Translations under genes and position numbers: made by a program
Source of the DNA: Microthrix sp041394405
GTDB taxonomy: Bacteria > Actinomycetota > Acidimicrobiia > Acidimicrobiales > Microtrichaceae
NCBI GenBank assembly: GCA_041394405.1
Contig: JAWKIF010000006.1
Location: forward strand, 868,001-932,000
DNA length: 64,000 bases
Direction of reading: 5' to 3'
Part shown: positions 44,355 through 52,244 of the stretch, piece after piece
How positions within the stretch are numbered: the first letter of the stretch is position 1
How the letters are laid out: each line of letters begins with the position of its first letter
Notes under the pieces: generated by a model
The model's input: only the letters and a program-made list of their open reading frames with translations
Told to the model about the DNA's origin: nothing
Database searches by the model: none

Positions 44355-44580
44355 GGTGTGCCTCCTCGGTTGTGGCTCAACATGTGAGCCTGCGGGCTTC
44401 CCGAGCGGCGACCTAATGGATCAGTGCTCTACGGCACGACACCCCATGAGCGCTGATGGGCAACCCGAACCTGCCAGCCGGGGCACGATCTAACCCTAGG
44501 AATCCCGGAGGGCTCCAGGCGGCAAGAGTGCTCACCGGCCAGCGGCTCGAAGCCAGACTCTCACGAACCCAGCAACCCCA
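44355..44580 (-). ncRNA. probable bridge-RNA region of the IS110 element
   Basis: The 226-bp non-coding stretch upstream of the transposase is where IS110-group elements encode their bridge RNA, which pairs with donor and target DNA. Short hairpins are visible (GGCTCA with TGAGCC at 44373-44389; CGGG with CCCG next to it). The 9-mer GACACCCCA at 44438-44446 is repeated at the opposite element end (43106-43114), a possible donor-guide match. I cannot fold it here, and the RNA ends are not defined. Confidence 0.45.
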
Positions 44581-45788
44581 TTAGGCGGCTTGAGTGGTGG
44601 TCGGGTGTGGGCCGGGGATGGTGGTTGGGTCACATGACAGGTTGATTGCTGAGAGGGCTGCTTCGGCGGTGTGGAAGCCGTGGGCCCGTGCGAAGATCGC
44701 GCGGATGGCGGAGTGGGTGCCTTCGTTGCGGGCGTTGGTGATCCCGTAGAACCAGGCGTTGGCGACCTCATCGAAGCGGAGCCGGAGGGTGCGGGCGAGT
44801 TTCACGAACGCGGGGAGCCGGGATCGTTGTGCCCAGGACATCCAGCGTTCCAACAGGAGCACCGGATTCGTCGTAGCCCAAGGTGTGGTCGGCATATACT
44901 GCCCGGAGGCTTTCCTTGAGCTGGTAGGCCCGCCAGATCCTCCCTCCGGCGTGTTTGATCGCAGCGATCTGGATGGTCTGGGTGTCGGTGAGTACTCGGG
45001 GTTGCACAACAGCACGAACCTGGTGCCTTTGAACGTCGTGGCTGCGTCGGGGTCGACTTTTCGCATGCGGGCCCATTGTTCGCGTCGGGTGGTGTCGAGG
45101 GCTTTGGTGGCCATGGCCACGGCGTGGAACGGGTCGAGGCAGATCGCCGCGTCGGGGGCCATCTGTCGGGTGGCTTTGGCGTATGGGGCGCCGAAGTCCA
45201 TCGAGATCGCCTCCAACTGGGCGGTCCTGTCGGGGCCGAGCTGATCGAAGAACGCCTGCAGGGTGACCGCCCTGCGGTCTTTGGCACCCCAGACCCCATC
45301 CTCAGCCCAGCTGGCGCTCAACAACCGATACGGACCAGCCCTTCGATCCGTGACAGGTCAGCGCTGCTGGGGATGACTCGTTCGATGATCCGGTTGACGG
45401 TCCGCCATGACACCCGGCACAACACTGCTGCTGCGGTCCAGTCCATTGTTTTGGCGCACCAGACCACGAGGTTTTCGACGTCGCGGGTGACCCGTGTGCC
45501 GGGCCTGGCGAAGGGGACGTCTTCGATGCGGACCCCGTGGTTGGGGCACCGAGTCGCCGGAGCGCGCACTCGATGACCACCAGCCGGCCGCAGATATCGA
45601 GGTGACGCCATACGACGGTTTGGGGCGCTGGTCATAGACGCACGGGTCGAGAAACGGCAGTCGGGGCATTCGAGCCGTTTGCGGGCGAGCCGGACGGTGA
45701 CGGTGATCTGGTCGGTTCCGAAGTCCTCTTGCCCGGTGACTCGGGTGGCGGCAAAACCCAAAGCCGGTTGAATGCTGTGGTGACGCAC
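44581..45788 (-). pseudogene. ISL3-family transposase, broken by frameshifts and a small deletion
   Basis: Remnant of a DDE transposase. The N-terminal zinc-finger region (LECPDCRFSTRA, CPNHGVRIEDVPFARPG) and helix-turn-helix region (AAVLCRVSWRTVNRIIERVI) are in one frame but separated by short segments readable only in the other two frames, where LDICGRLVVIECALRRL-like code appears. The text between LVRIG and AVTLQAFFDQLGPDR lacks about 20 residues that ISL3 proteins carry with the first catalytic Asp. Further frame jumps occur in the middle. The C-terminal NARNEGTHSAIRAIF and normal stop are kept. Confidence 0.85.
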
Positions 45789-46133
45789 GGGTGATCTCCG
45801 TTCGATGTTCAGGCGTTAGACACCCGAATCTTGACCGGCCCATCTGTGCGCGCGCCACACCCGGCCTCTGAACGGCACAGCTCACCGGCCCACAGCCCGC
45901 TCCCACCAACGGAACCGGCGTTCCCGCCCAAAATCAGGCCCACACGAACGTCAGAGCGCCCGAAATGAACAGTCGCGCAGCTCGGCTACAATCACGGCGA
46001 CACGGCCGGGCCACTCGATTGTGTCGGCGGCCGTTTCGGAGGCGACACATGCCTCATGAGTGCCACACCATCGAGCCGAAATGTGGACACATCGAGGCCC
46101 CGCAGACCGCACGACACACCCTAGATGTGAAGA
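45789..46133. other. non-coding: ISL3 right end and leader of the TIR gene
   Basis: From 45789 to 45960 the DNA is the ISL3 non-coding end, finishing with its terminal repeat (45939-45960). The rest is the 173-bp leader of the TIR gene. A good -10 box, TACAAT (45987-45992), begins 27 bp beyond the transposon end; the -35 position (about 45964-45970) is poor. I see no other gene or strong hairpin. Confidence 0.5.
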
Positions 46134-48563
46134 ATGACTGATCGGACTAACAAGCACCAATATGATGTTTTCATCAGCTATGCGCGTGACTCCTCCGACG
46201 TAGCTTCAACGCTTGAGCGCGAACTATTGCAGAGCGCCCGCAAGGTCGGGCAACCCATCTCCGTCTTCCGTGACCAGACGGGCCTCGCCTTGGGTGACCT
46301 GTCTCAAAATCTGATGACCGCACTTGAGCGTTCGAGGTACCTTGTCGTTGTGAACAGCCGCGGCGCCCTCGATTCCAAGTGGGTCAATAAAGAAATCGAA
46401 TATTGGTTTTCCCTTGGGCGGGACGCCTCTGACCTGCGACTGGTGCGGGGCGACTCGGCAGTCAACATGGAATGGCAAGATGGTTCGTTCGCCAATCCGA
46501 CCCATCTGCCGCAGAAGATCCTTGAAAACACGCTGTCAGAACCGCTGCACGCCGACCTCCACGATCTCAAACGAAGAATTCGAACCTCACACTCCAATCG
46601 CGTCGGATTAGCGCAACTGGTAGCATCTGTGCTCGATGACGTTGAGCCGGGGGATTTTCTCAGCGCGGACTACCGCGAACGGAAGCGCATCCGACGCTTT
46701 GGTTATGGGACCGCTGCAGTCCTATTACTGCTTGGGGTCATTTCGCTCAACTTGCGGCGCACCGCCGCCCGGGCCAGCGCCGATGCTGGTCGAGTAGGTG
46801 CACTGCTCGATGATCAGAATCAAGCTGGAAGCTTGCTTGCTGGCGCTGATGGTCCGGGCATTGGCTCCGTTCGTGCGTCTCTTGATGCGGTCGAGCGGTC
46901 CGACGCGCCCGTCTTGGTAGACGGGCTCAGGGCGGCGGTGTCGCGCCCAATGATCTATCGATCTTATGAATTGCCAGCCGATCACCGATCTGACCCGGTG
47001 CGTCTATTGGGCAGACGGAAGGAGACATTGCTGATAGCAGTTGGCGGTGACTATGACAAACCTTCCAAGGAGGTCAAGCTGGACTTGGCGACGGGCGATT
47101 TCGAGTACACGCCGTACGAACGGCCTTTTCCTCCCAGCGTATATCGCGGTGATCCGCTCGGATTTCACATCGACGGACTGGAAGACTGCGCAAATACCAT
47201 CACTCAGGACGGCGGTTCGCCTCCTAAGTTCCGTACCATCGCAGGTGAATGGCTCGCAGATTTGGACCTGACATCCGGCGTGATCATGTCGTCGGATTGT
47301 CTGGCCCGGAGCATTGCTTTCCCAGACTTTCATACCTGGTTGGGCAGTCTCGATGGCCATATGTATTTGGGTCACGACGGACACCTGAGCAAGGATGGCG
47401 GGGAGGCAGTCGCGGCCCCGTTTCATACGAACGGGGGTTCCGTTACACTCTTTTCAAGCAGCGATGGCACGGTCGTAGCAACCCAGCCGATTGGCGTGGG
47501 GGGTTCGGTCGAATCATCACTTATTTCGGTCACTCAACTGGAGTCCCTTAAGGTCACGCCTTTTCCGAATCCGCGAGGTAGCCTTGTCGGGATGTCGCCT
47601 GATGGGAAGCTGGTAAGCATCCAATCAGGGCAATCGATATCTGTGCTAGACGTGGAAGGTCAAGTCGAGATTGCGCGGTTCGATAGCCAGTACGTCGACA
47701 TGGTCTTCATTTCGAACGACCATGTGGCGCTTGTGGGTGATGACGGAACGATTGATCTTGCGGCGATACCATCGATCGATGGGGTCGCTCAGCCCAAGGC
47801 GAATTGCAGTAGCGTATATTCCGCTGGCGTTTCTCATGCAGACGGCGCCACGGTATCGACGGACGGACCTGGAAACTGTACCAGCTTCAGTCTGGACTAC
47901 ACGGTCGGACCATCGCCCGTGAAGCTGTTCATGGAAAACCCGGTATGCGCTGCGGCCATGGGGGACGCGACCCTTGTTGCGTTCGGGTTGACTGGGCATA
48001 TCGGTGACTACTCCCTGGAACTCGGGCATGGGCAGAACGGAGAATTCGTCTCGGATTGGAAGCGTTCAAGTATCGATGCTGCGACGGTAAGCGCCGACGG
48101 CAACGAGGTTTGGTGGATTGACTCCGAGGGCGTCGTGTGGTCCAAGGCTGGACTGGGGGCAAAGAACCAGCGGAGATTCCAGTCGGATACCGCCGACTGG
48201 ATCGCTGCGGGCGGTGACACGATCGCGCTCGCGCGAACTGGTGGGGTTAACGATTGGAATCTGGAACCGTGGCCACCAACTGTTGCGATCTACTCTGAGT
48301 CGGGTTCGGAACTCGCGTCGTTCCGCGTGTGGATTGGCAGGGTTCCCACGAGCGGGGTTGGTGGTCTACAAGCTTGTGTCTCCGCCGCCGCGCAGGATGG
48401 AGGGCGCGTCGTCGCCTATGACGGTGGATGCCACGGTGTCACGCCCGATGAGGAGGACCACGTGATGGCGCCTGCATCGTTGCCGTGTACGTGGTGTGGC
48501 AACTTGGAGACGCTGAAGCGTCGCGCCGAGACGCTGCTCGCCCTCCAACCCCCGGTTGGTTAG
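46134..48563 (+). CDS. TIR domain - transmembrane - beta-propeller protein
   Basis: An 809-residue protein. Residues about 8-150 form a TIR domain: YDVFISYARDSSDVASTLE, FRDQTGLALGDL and SKWVNKEIEYWF, with a Glu at about 87 where bacterial TIR NADases have their catalytic Glu. A transmembrane helix follows (about 189-204, TAAVLLLLGVISLNLR). The remaining 580 residues look like irregular WD40/YVTN-type blades, such as GMSPDGKLVSIQSG and TVSADGNEVWWIDSEG. Base composition is visibly more A/T-rich than flanking genes, a sign of transfer. It could sense at the membrane and deplete NAD; that is inference. Confidence 0.82.
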   Translation: MTDRTNKHQYDVFISYARDSSDVASTLERELLQSARKVGQPISVFRDQTGLALGDLSQNLMTALERSRYLVVVNSRGALDSKWVNKEIEYWFSLGRDASDLRLVRGDSAVNMEWQDGSFANPTHLPQKILENTLSEPLHADLHDLKRRIRTSHSNRVGLAQLVASVLDDVEPGDFLSADYRERKRIRRFGYGTAAVLLLLGVISLNLRRTAARASADAGRVGALLDDQNQAGSLLAGADGPGIGSVRASLDAVERSDAPVLVDGLRAAVSRPMIYRSYELPADHRSDPVRLLGRRKETLLIAVGGDYDKPSKEVKLDLATGDFEYTPYERPFPPSVYRGDPLGFHIDGLEDCANTITQDGGSPPKFRTIAGEWLADLDLTSGVIMSSDCLARSIAFPDFHTWLGSLDGHMYLGHDGHLSKDGGEAVAAPFHTNGGSVTLFSSSDGTVVATQPIGVGGSVESSLISVTQLESLKVTPFPNPRGSLVGMSPDGKLVSIQSGQSISVLDVEGQVEIARFDSQYVDMVFISNDHVALVGDDGTIDLAAIPSIDGVAQPKANCSSVYSAGVSHADGATVSTDGPGNCTSFSLDYTVGPSPVKLFMENPVCAAAMGDATLVAFGLTGHIGDYSLELGHGQNGEFVSDWKRSSIDAATVSADGNEVWWIDSEGVVWSKAGLGAKNQRRFQSDTADWIAAGGDTIALARTGGVNDWNLEPWPPTVAIYSESGSELASFRVWIGRVPTSGVGGLQACVSAAAQDGGRVVAYDGGCHGVTPDEEDHVMAPASLPCTWCGNLETLKRRAETLLALQPPVG

Positions 48564-48610
48564 CCCGGACCTTTCGGTTGTTGGGTGGGGTGGGAGCTGA
48601 CCGCTGGTGA

Positions 48611-49102
48611 GGGCTCGCCGGTCGGATCATTGGCTGGGAGGCCTCCACTTCGAAAGAGACCCGGTTTGTTGAGTCGGCAATCCGGCAAACCGTCGCGTTC
48701 CGTGACCGGCAGGGGCATCCGATCGATGGGGCGATCCACCATTCCGATGCCGGATCGCAAGCCGGTCAATACACCGCCGTGCATTTCGGTGAGACCCTCA
48801 CCCTTTCGGGGCTGCGACCGTCGATCGGTTCCGTCGGCGACGCTTACGATTTTGCTCTCGCTGAGACCACGATCGGCCTCTACAAAACCGAGTGTGTCAG
48901 GGCTGATTCGCCGTTCCGATGCGGGCCGCTCCGCACGCTGTCCGATGTCGAGCACATCACCGCAGACTGGGTTGGATGGTTCAACAACCAACGGCTCATG
49001 CACCGCCTCGACCGCACCACACCAGCCGAAACCGAAGACCGCTACTATGCCGCCCAGCGAGCCGGCCAACCGGCCGGATCACAGAAACCCGGGAGTGCAT
49101 GA
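48611..49102 (+). pseudogene. IS3-family transposase C-terminal remnant
   Basis: A decayed integrase-core fragment. The frame after a stop at 48608-48610 reads IIGWEASTSKET, AIHHSDAGSQAGQYTAVHFGE, PSIGSVGDAYDFALAETTIG and WVGWFNNQRLMHRLDRTTPAE, the end of an IS3-type DDE transposase. The second catalytic Asp (HHSDAGSQ) and the Glu (LAETTIG) remain, but the N-terminal part with the first Asp, orfA and the left end are missing. YDF replaces the usual YDN. It lies just upstream of the four-gene operon. Confidence 0.85.
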
Positions 49103-49120
49103 AACCCGGGGTGCTTCATG
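49084..49120. repeat. imperfect tandem repeat at IS3 remnant end
   Basis: Two copies of GAAACCCGGG(A/G)GTGC(T)ATG-like sequence follow each other (49084-49101 and 49102-49120, differing by a base change and an insertion). It covers the transposase stop and likely represents the old IS end region or slippage. Confidence 0.5.
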
Positions 49121-49146
49121 ATCGCCGCATCGGCGCATCTGTCCTG

Positions 49147-50367
49147 ATGGCATCCGCAATCGGGTGGCTGGACCAGTCTGAACAACAACAGCGCAAGATG
49201 CGCGAGATCATTGCCCTCTTTGCCGAGCCCGGCACGATCGATGACATCGGGATCGGCCCCGTGCGAGATGCGTTCTCCGACCTCCTGTTTCCAGGGCTCT
49301 CGACTGTTCAGACCCGAATCCGCTACTTGTTGTTTGTCCCATGGGTGTACCAGCGGCTCGAAGCGGAACGCGTCCCTTCCAGCCGCGCTGAGGCACAGGC
49401 CCGCCAGTGGGAGATCGACCTCATCTACTCGCTCGTGCGCGGCGGCGAGAAGGGAGGGGTCATCGGAGGGGACGCCAAGGACACGCTGAAGTACCTGCCA
49501 TCCGTCATCTACTGGGGCGGGCTTCGATCGTTTGGCATTCGAGCGTTCACGGGGACTCGCGGTGACTACTTCAGCTCGATGGATCGATTCCTTCGATCGA
49601 CATCAAACGGCGGGGTTGACAGCAACCAACTGGTTTCTGCGGGAGTCTCCCAATGGCATGTCAACCTCCCGGCGCCGCCCGAGGACCTGTGGAACCAAGC
49701 GACGCTCGACCTCACGGCGGACGAAGCCCGGTACCTCCAAGAACGGATGTTGACGTGCTACCCCACATCGCTCTTGGCCCATTTCGCGCGCAATCCCGCC
49801 GTCGTGCCCGACGAAGCCCGGTTCGCCTGGGACGCGGTGAACGAAGCTGAACTCCATCCCGACCTTGCGAAGACGGTTGGGCTCTCGCAGTTCTTCAGCG
49901 AGGTGATCCACGGCGCAGCGCTGCTGTACAACCTGATGTTGGCCGAAGCGGCTCAACGCCGTCTGCTGCCCGATGCCGAGGCACGAGTCGCGAGGTATAG
50001 GGAGTTGCTCGATGAGTGGGCCGGACTGATGGCGGCGCGTCGCCCGGTGATTGACGCGGTCCAACGGACCGAGTTCTGGGAGATCGTGGCAGCGTCGAAG
50101 GTCAACGTCGGTTGGCCAGTTCAGAGGTTCGTCAATCTGTGGCTGGACGCGGTGAACGCTGGAAGGGATGTGGTCGATTCTGTGGAACTGCGGACCGCGA
50201 TCCACGAACGGGAGCGCCAACTGAAGAAGTCGCTCGCTCGGCTGTCGAACCCCCGAGCATTGGAAACCTGGCGAGGTGATGCCGGGATGTTGCGGTTCGA
50301 CTACCGATGGAGCGCCGTCGGCAAAGCGGCTGTGAACGACTTGGCCCGTGGACTGGGTGTCGGCTGA
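49147..50367 (+). CDS. DUF6361 family protein
   Basis: A 406-residue protein of DUF6361. The family's N-terminal block is clear: IGWLDQSEQQQRKMREIIALF, then IGPVRDAFSDLLFPGLSTVQTRIRYLLFVPWVYQRLE, then LPSVIYWGGLRSFGIRAF. It is mostly helical with no catalytic motif that I can name. ATG 49147 begins the conserved block; the frame is open from 49099. Its stop overlaps the PLD gene's ATG by one base (TGATG). It is gene 1 of a tight operon with a PLD protein, helicase and nuclease, which suggests a defence role. Confidence 0.82.
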   Translation: MASAIGWLDQSEQQQRKMREIIALFAEPGTIDDIGIGPVRDAFSDLLFPGLSTVQTRIRYLLFVPWVYQRLEAERVPSSRAEAQARQWEIDLIYSLVRGGEKGGVIGGDAKDTLKYLPSVIYWGGLRSFGIRAFTGTRGDYFSSMDRFLRSTSNGGVDSNQLVSAGVSQWHVNLPAPPEDLWNQATLDLTADEARYLQERMLTCYPTSLLAHFARNPAVVPDEARFAWDAVNEAELHPDLAKTVGLSQFFSEVIHGAALLYNLMLAEAAQRRLLPDAEARVARYRELLDEWAGLMAARRPVIDAVQRTEFWEIVAASKVNVGWPVQRFVNLWLDAVNAGRDVVDSVELRTAIHERERQLKKSLARLSNPRALETWRGDAGMLRFDYRWSAVGKAAVNDLARGLGVG

Positions 50368-52238
50368 TGCTCCAACCGACCAACCGCCTGATGCTCGTCG
50401 ATGCGCTGAGGCCTCCCGCCGGATTCACCTTGGATACCGCCGTCGGCACGACGTTCACCCTCCACCTTGATGCCTTGTTGCTCGCCACGATGTCATTCGC
50501 CATGTTCGATCACCTCGACAGCGATGACGGCGCGCCCGACCCCATCGCCCTGCTGGAGTCGGTGCGTCGCCATGCCGACAGCATCACCGTGTTCGCCCAA
50601 GCCGGGGCTCTGTCCGGGCCACGCAAACACCCGCCGATCCTGGCGTACCTGGAATCATCCGTGGTCCCGGTGCGGCCACCCAAGCCGGGCCATTTGTTCC
50701 ACCCCAAAGTGTGGGCGCTTCGTTTCGTCGACGAAACCGCGCAGGTTCGCTACCGACTGGTTGTGCTGAGTCGGAATCTCACGCTGGACACCAGCTGGGA
50801 CACGATCGTTCAACTCGACGGGCAGGCGTCGGAAAACGCCCCTGACTACGTCGGCGTCGTCGGTGACTTCATCGCTGGGCTGCCCGACTTGGCTGCCCAA
50901 ACACTGGACCCGGAGCGCCGCGGCGCCGTTGAGCGGCTTGGGGCTGAACTTCGCTCCGTCCGTTGGGAGAATCCACCTGGGGTGCGCTGGCTGCGCTTTC
51001 ACCCGCTGGGACCTGGATTCGGGTCGCCGACGATCACAGGCGAACGGGTGCTTGTGGTGTCGCCATTCTTGACCGACGGCATGACTCGAAAGCTCGGGGA
51101 CATCCCGGGACCAAACGTGCTGGTGTCGCGTCCAGCGGCGCTCGATGGTGTCGGTGCAGAGGCGGTTTCCGGGTTCGAGCAGGCCTACGTGCTCGATGCC
51201 GGCGAGCCTCCCGCGCCACCCCTCGTCAACCCATCGGACGTCCCAACTCACGTCTCAGATGGCGAACGTGACGAATCACTCGACGACGTGGGCGACTATG
51301 AGATCGAACCGCCCCGACCTGGAGTCGAGCTCAGCGGGCTTCACGCAAAGGTGTTTCTGACGGAGGGTTCGGACTACACCCGGCTGTGGTTGGGATCGGC
51401 AAACGCCACCGACGCAGCGTTCGGAGGCAACAGCGAATTCGCCGTCGAGCTCGCATTCCAACGGGAGTCGCTGAGCATCGACGGTCTCCTCGATGACGGG
51501 GATCCAACGAGCCTGCGTTCCCTGCTCAGCGAGTATCAACCGGCTTCGGAACTCCCCTGCGAGCCGACCCCGCTCGAGGTGGCAACGCGCAAGCTGGACT
51601 CGGTACTGAGGGACTTGGCCGTTGCGAACTACACCGTTGCAGTGTCGCCGGAAGGGTCGCAGTTCCGCTTGGAACTTGGTTGGGATCCACCCTCAGAGAA
51701 GCTCATCCAACGAATCGTGGAGGGCGCGTTGACGGTGACCATCGGTCCGGCTACTCCGCTGAATGTCGTCGTGCCGCTGGCGGACGGCGGGGCGGTCATC
51801 CCATCGGTCTCCCTGCAGGCCGTCACCTCGTTTCTGGTCATCGAAGCCACGGCCACGGTCGACGGAGTTCCCATCTCCGGACGGACGCTGGTCAACGCCA
51901 AGATGTCGGGCGCACCGGACGATCGTCACGACCAGGTGCTCGCTTCCCTGCTCGATGATCCGGACAAGGTGCTGAGATATCTGCTGTTCCTTTTGGCCGA
52001 GCTGGCGGGAGACGAGTCGCTTCTGGATGCCCTCAAAGGAGCGGGCCTGTCGTTCGATTGGTCGAACGGACTGGGGCAGCCGCCGTTGTTGGAGACGATG
52101 CTGCGAGCCCTGGTTGACTCGCCCGCGTCGCTTGACCCGGTCGGCGACCTGGTGGATAGCTTCCAAGCCAGCCAGAAGCTCCATCTGCTACCTGCCGGCT
52201 TCGTTGACGTGGCAGGCGATCGCATCCGCCCGAAATGA
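50367..52238 (+). CDS. phospholipase D-like domain protein
   Basis: A 623-residue protein with two PLD half-sites: HPKVWALRF followed by LVVLSRNLT (about 112-140), and LHAKVFLTEG followed by LWLGSANATDAAFGG (about 330-355). These are HxK motifs with the following Asn/Ser as in phosphodiesterase-type PLD nucleases; the Asp of HKD is not at the canonical place. The N-terminal part has a hydrophobic segment typical of the family (LHLDALLLATMSFAMF). The rest is unrecognised. The helicase gene begins 6 bp after the stop. It could be a nuclease of the system. Confidence 0.82.
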   Translation: MLQPTNRLMLVDALRPPAGFTLDTAVGTTFTLHLDALLLATMSFAMFDHLDSDDGAPDPIALLESVRRHADSITVFAQAGALSGPRKHPPILAYLESSVVPVRPPKPGHLFHPKVWALRFVDETAQVRYRLVVLSRNLTLDTSWDTIVQLDGQASENAPDYVGVVGDFIAGLPDLAAQTLDPERRGAVERLGAELRSVRWENPPGVRWLRFHPLGPGFGSPTITGERVLVVSPFLTDGMTRKLGDIPGPNVLVSRPAALDGVGAEAVSGFEQAYVLDAGEPPAPPLVNPSDVPTHVSDGERDESLDDVGDYEIEPPRPGVELSGLHAKVFLTEGSDYTRLWLGSANATDAAFGGNSEFAVELAFQRESLSIDGLLDDGDPTSLRSLLSEYQPASELPCEPTPLEVATRKLDSVLRDLAVANYTVAVSPEGSQFRLELGWDPPSEKLIQRIVEGALTVTIGPATPLNVVVPLADGGAVIPSVSLQAVTSFLVIEATATVDGVPISGRTLVNAKMSGAPDDRHDQVLASLLDDPDKVLRYLLFLLAELAGDESLLDALKGAGLSFDWSNGLGQPPLLETMLRALVDSPASLDPVGDLVDSFQASQKLHLLPAGFVDVAGDRIRPK

Positions 52239-52244
52239 GCTCGG

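Larger units (their letters stand above)
43103..44580 (-). mobile_element. IS110-family insertion sequence (boundaries approximate)
   Basis: About 1.48 kb, the usual IS110 size, with one intact transposase gene and a 226-bp non-coding 5' end. IS110 elements have no terminal inverted repeats, so the limits are inferred from the ISL3 sequence on both sides: the ISL3 transposase stop at 44581 and the ISL3 terminal repeat at 43076-43098. Exact ends could be a few bases off. Confidence 0.65.
43076..45960. mobile_element. degenerate ISL3-family element with a nested IS110
   Basis: Imperfect terminal inverted repeats mark the ends: 43076-43098 and, in reverse, 45939-45960 share TGACGTT(T/C)GTGTGGG. 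About 1.4 kb is ISL3 sequence with a broken transposase; about 1.5 kb is an IS110 element inserted just after the ISL3 stop codon. The flanks (AGAAACGC and CGAAATGA) are not identical, so no target duplication is seen, perhaps through decay or rearrangement. The element ends the NucS-like gene. Confidence 0.7.

Noticed and set aside
43068..45968. Target-site duplication of the ISL3 element
   Set aside because: The 8 bases on either side (AGAAACGC and CGAAATGA) do not match in either orientation.
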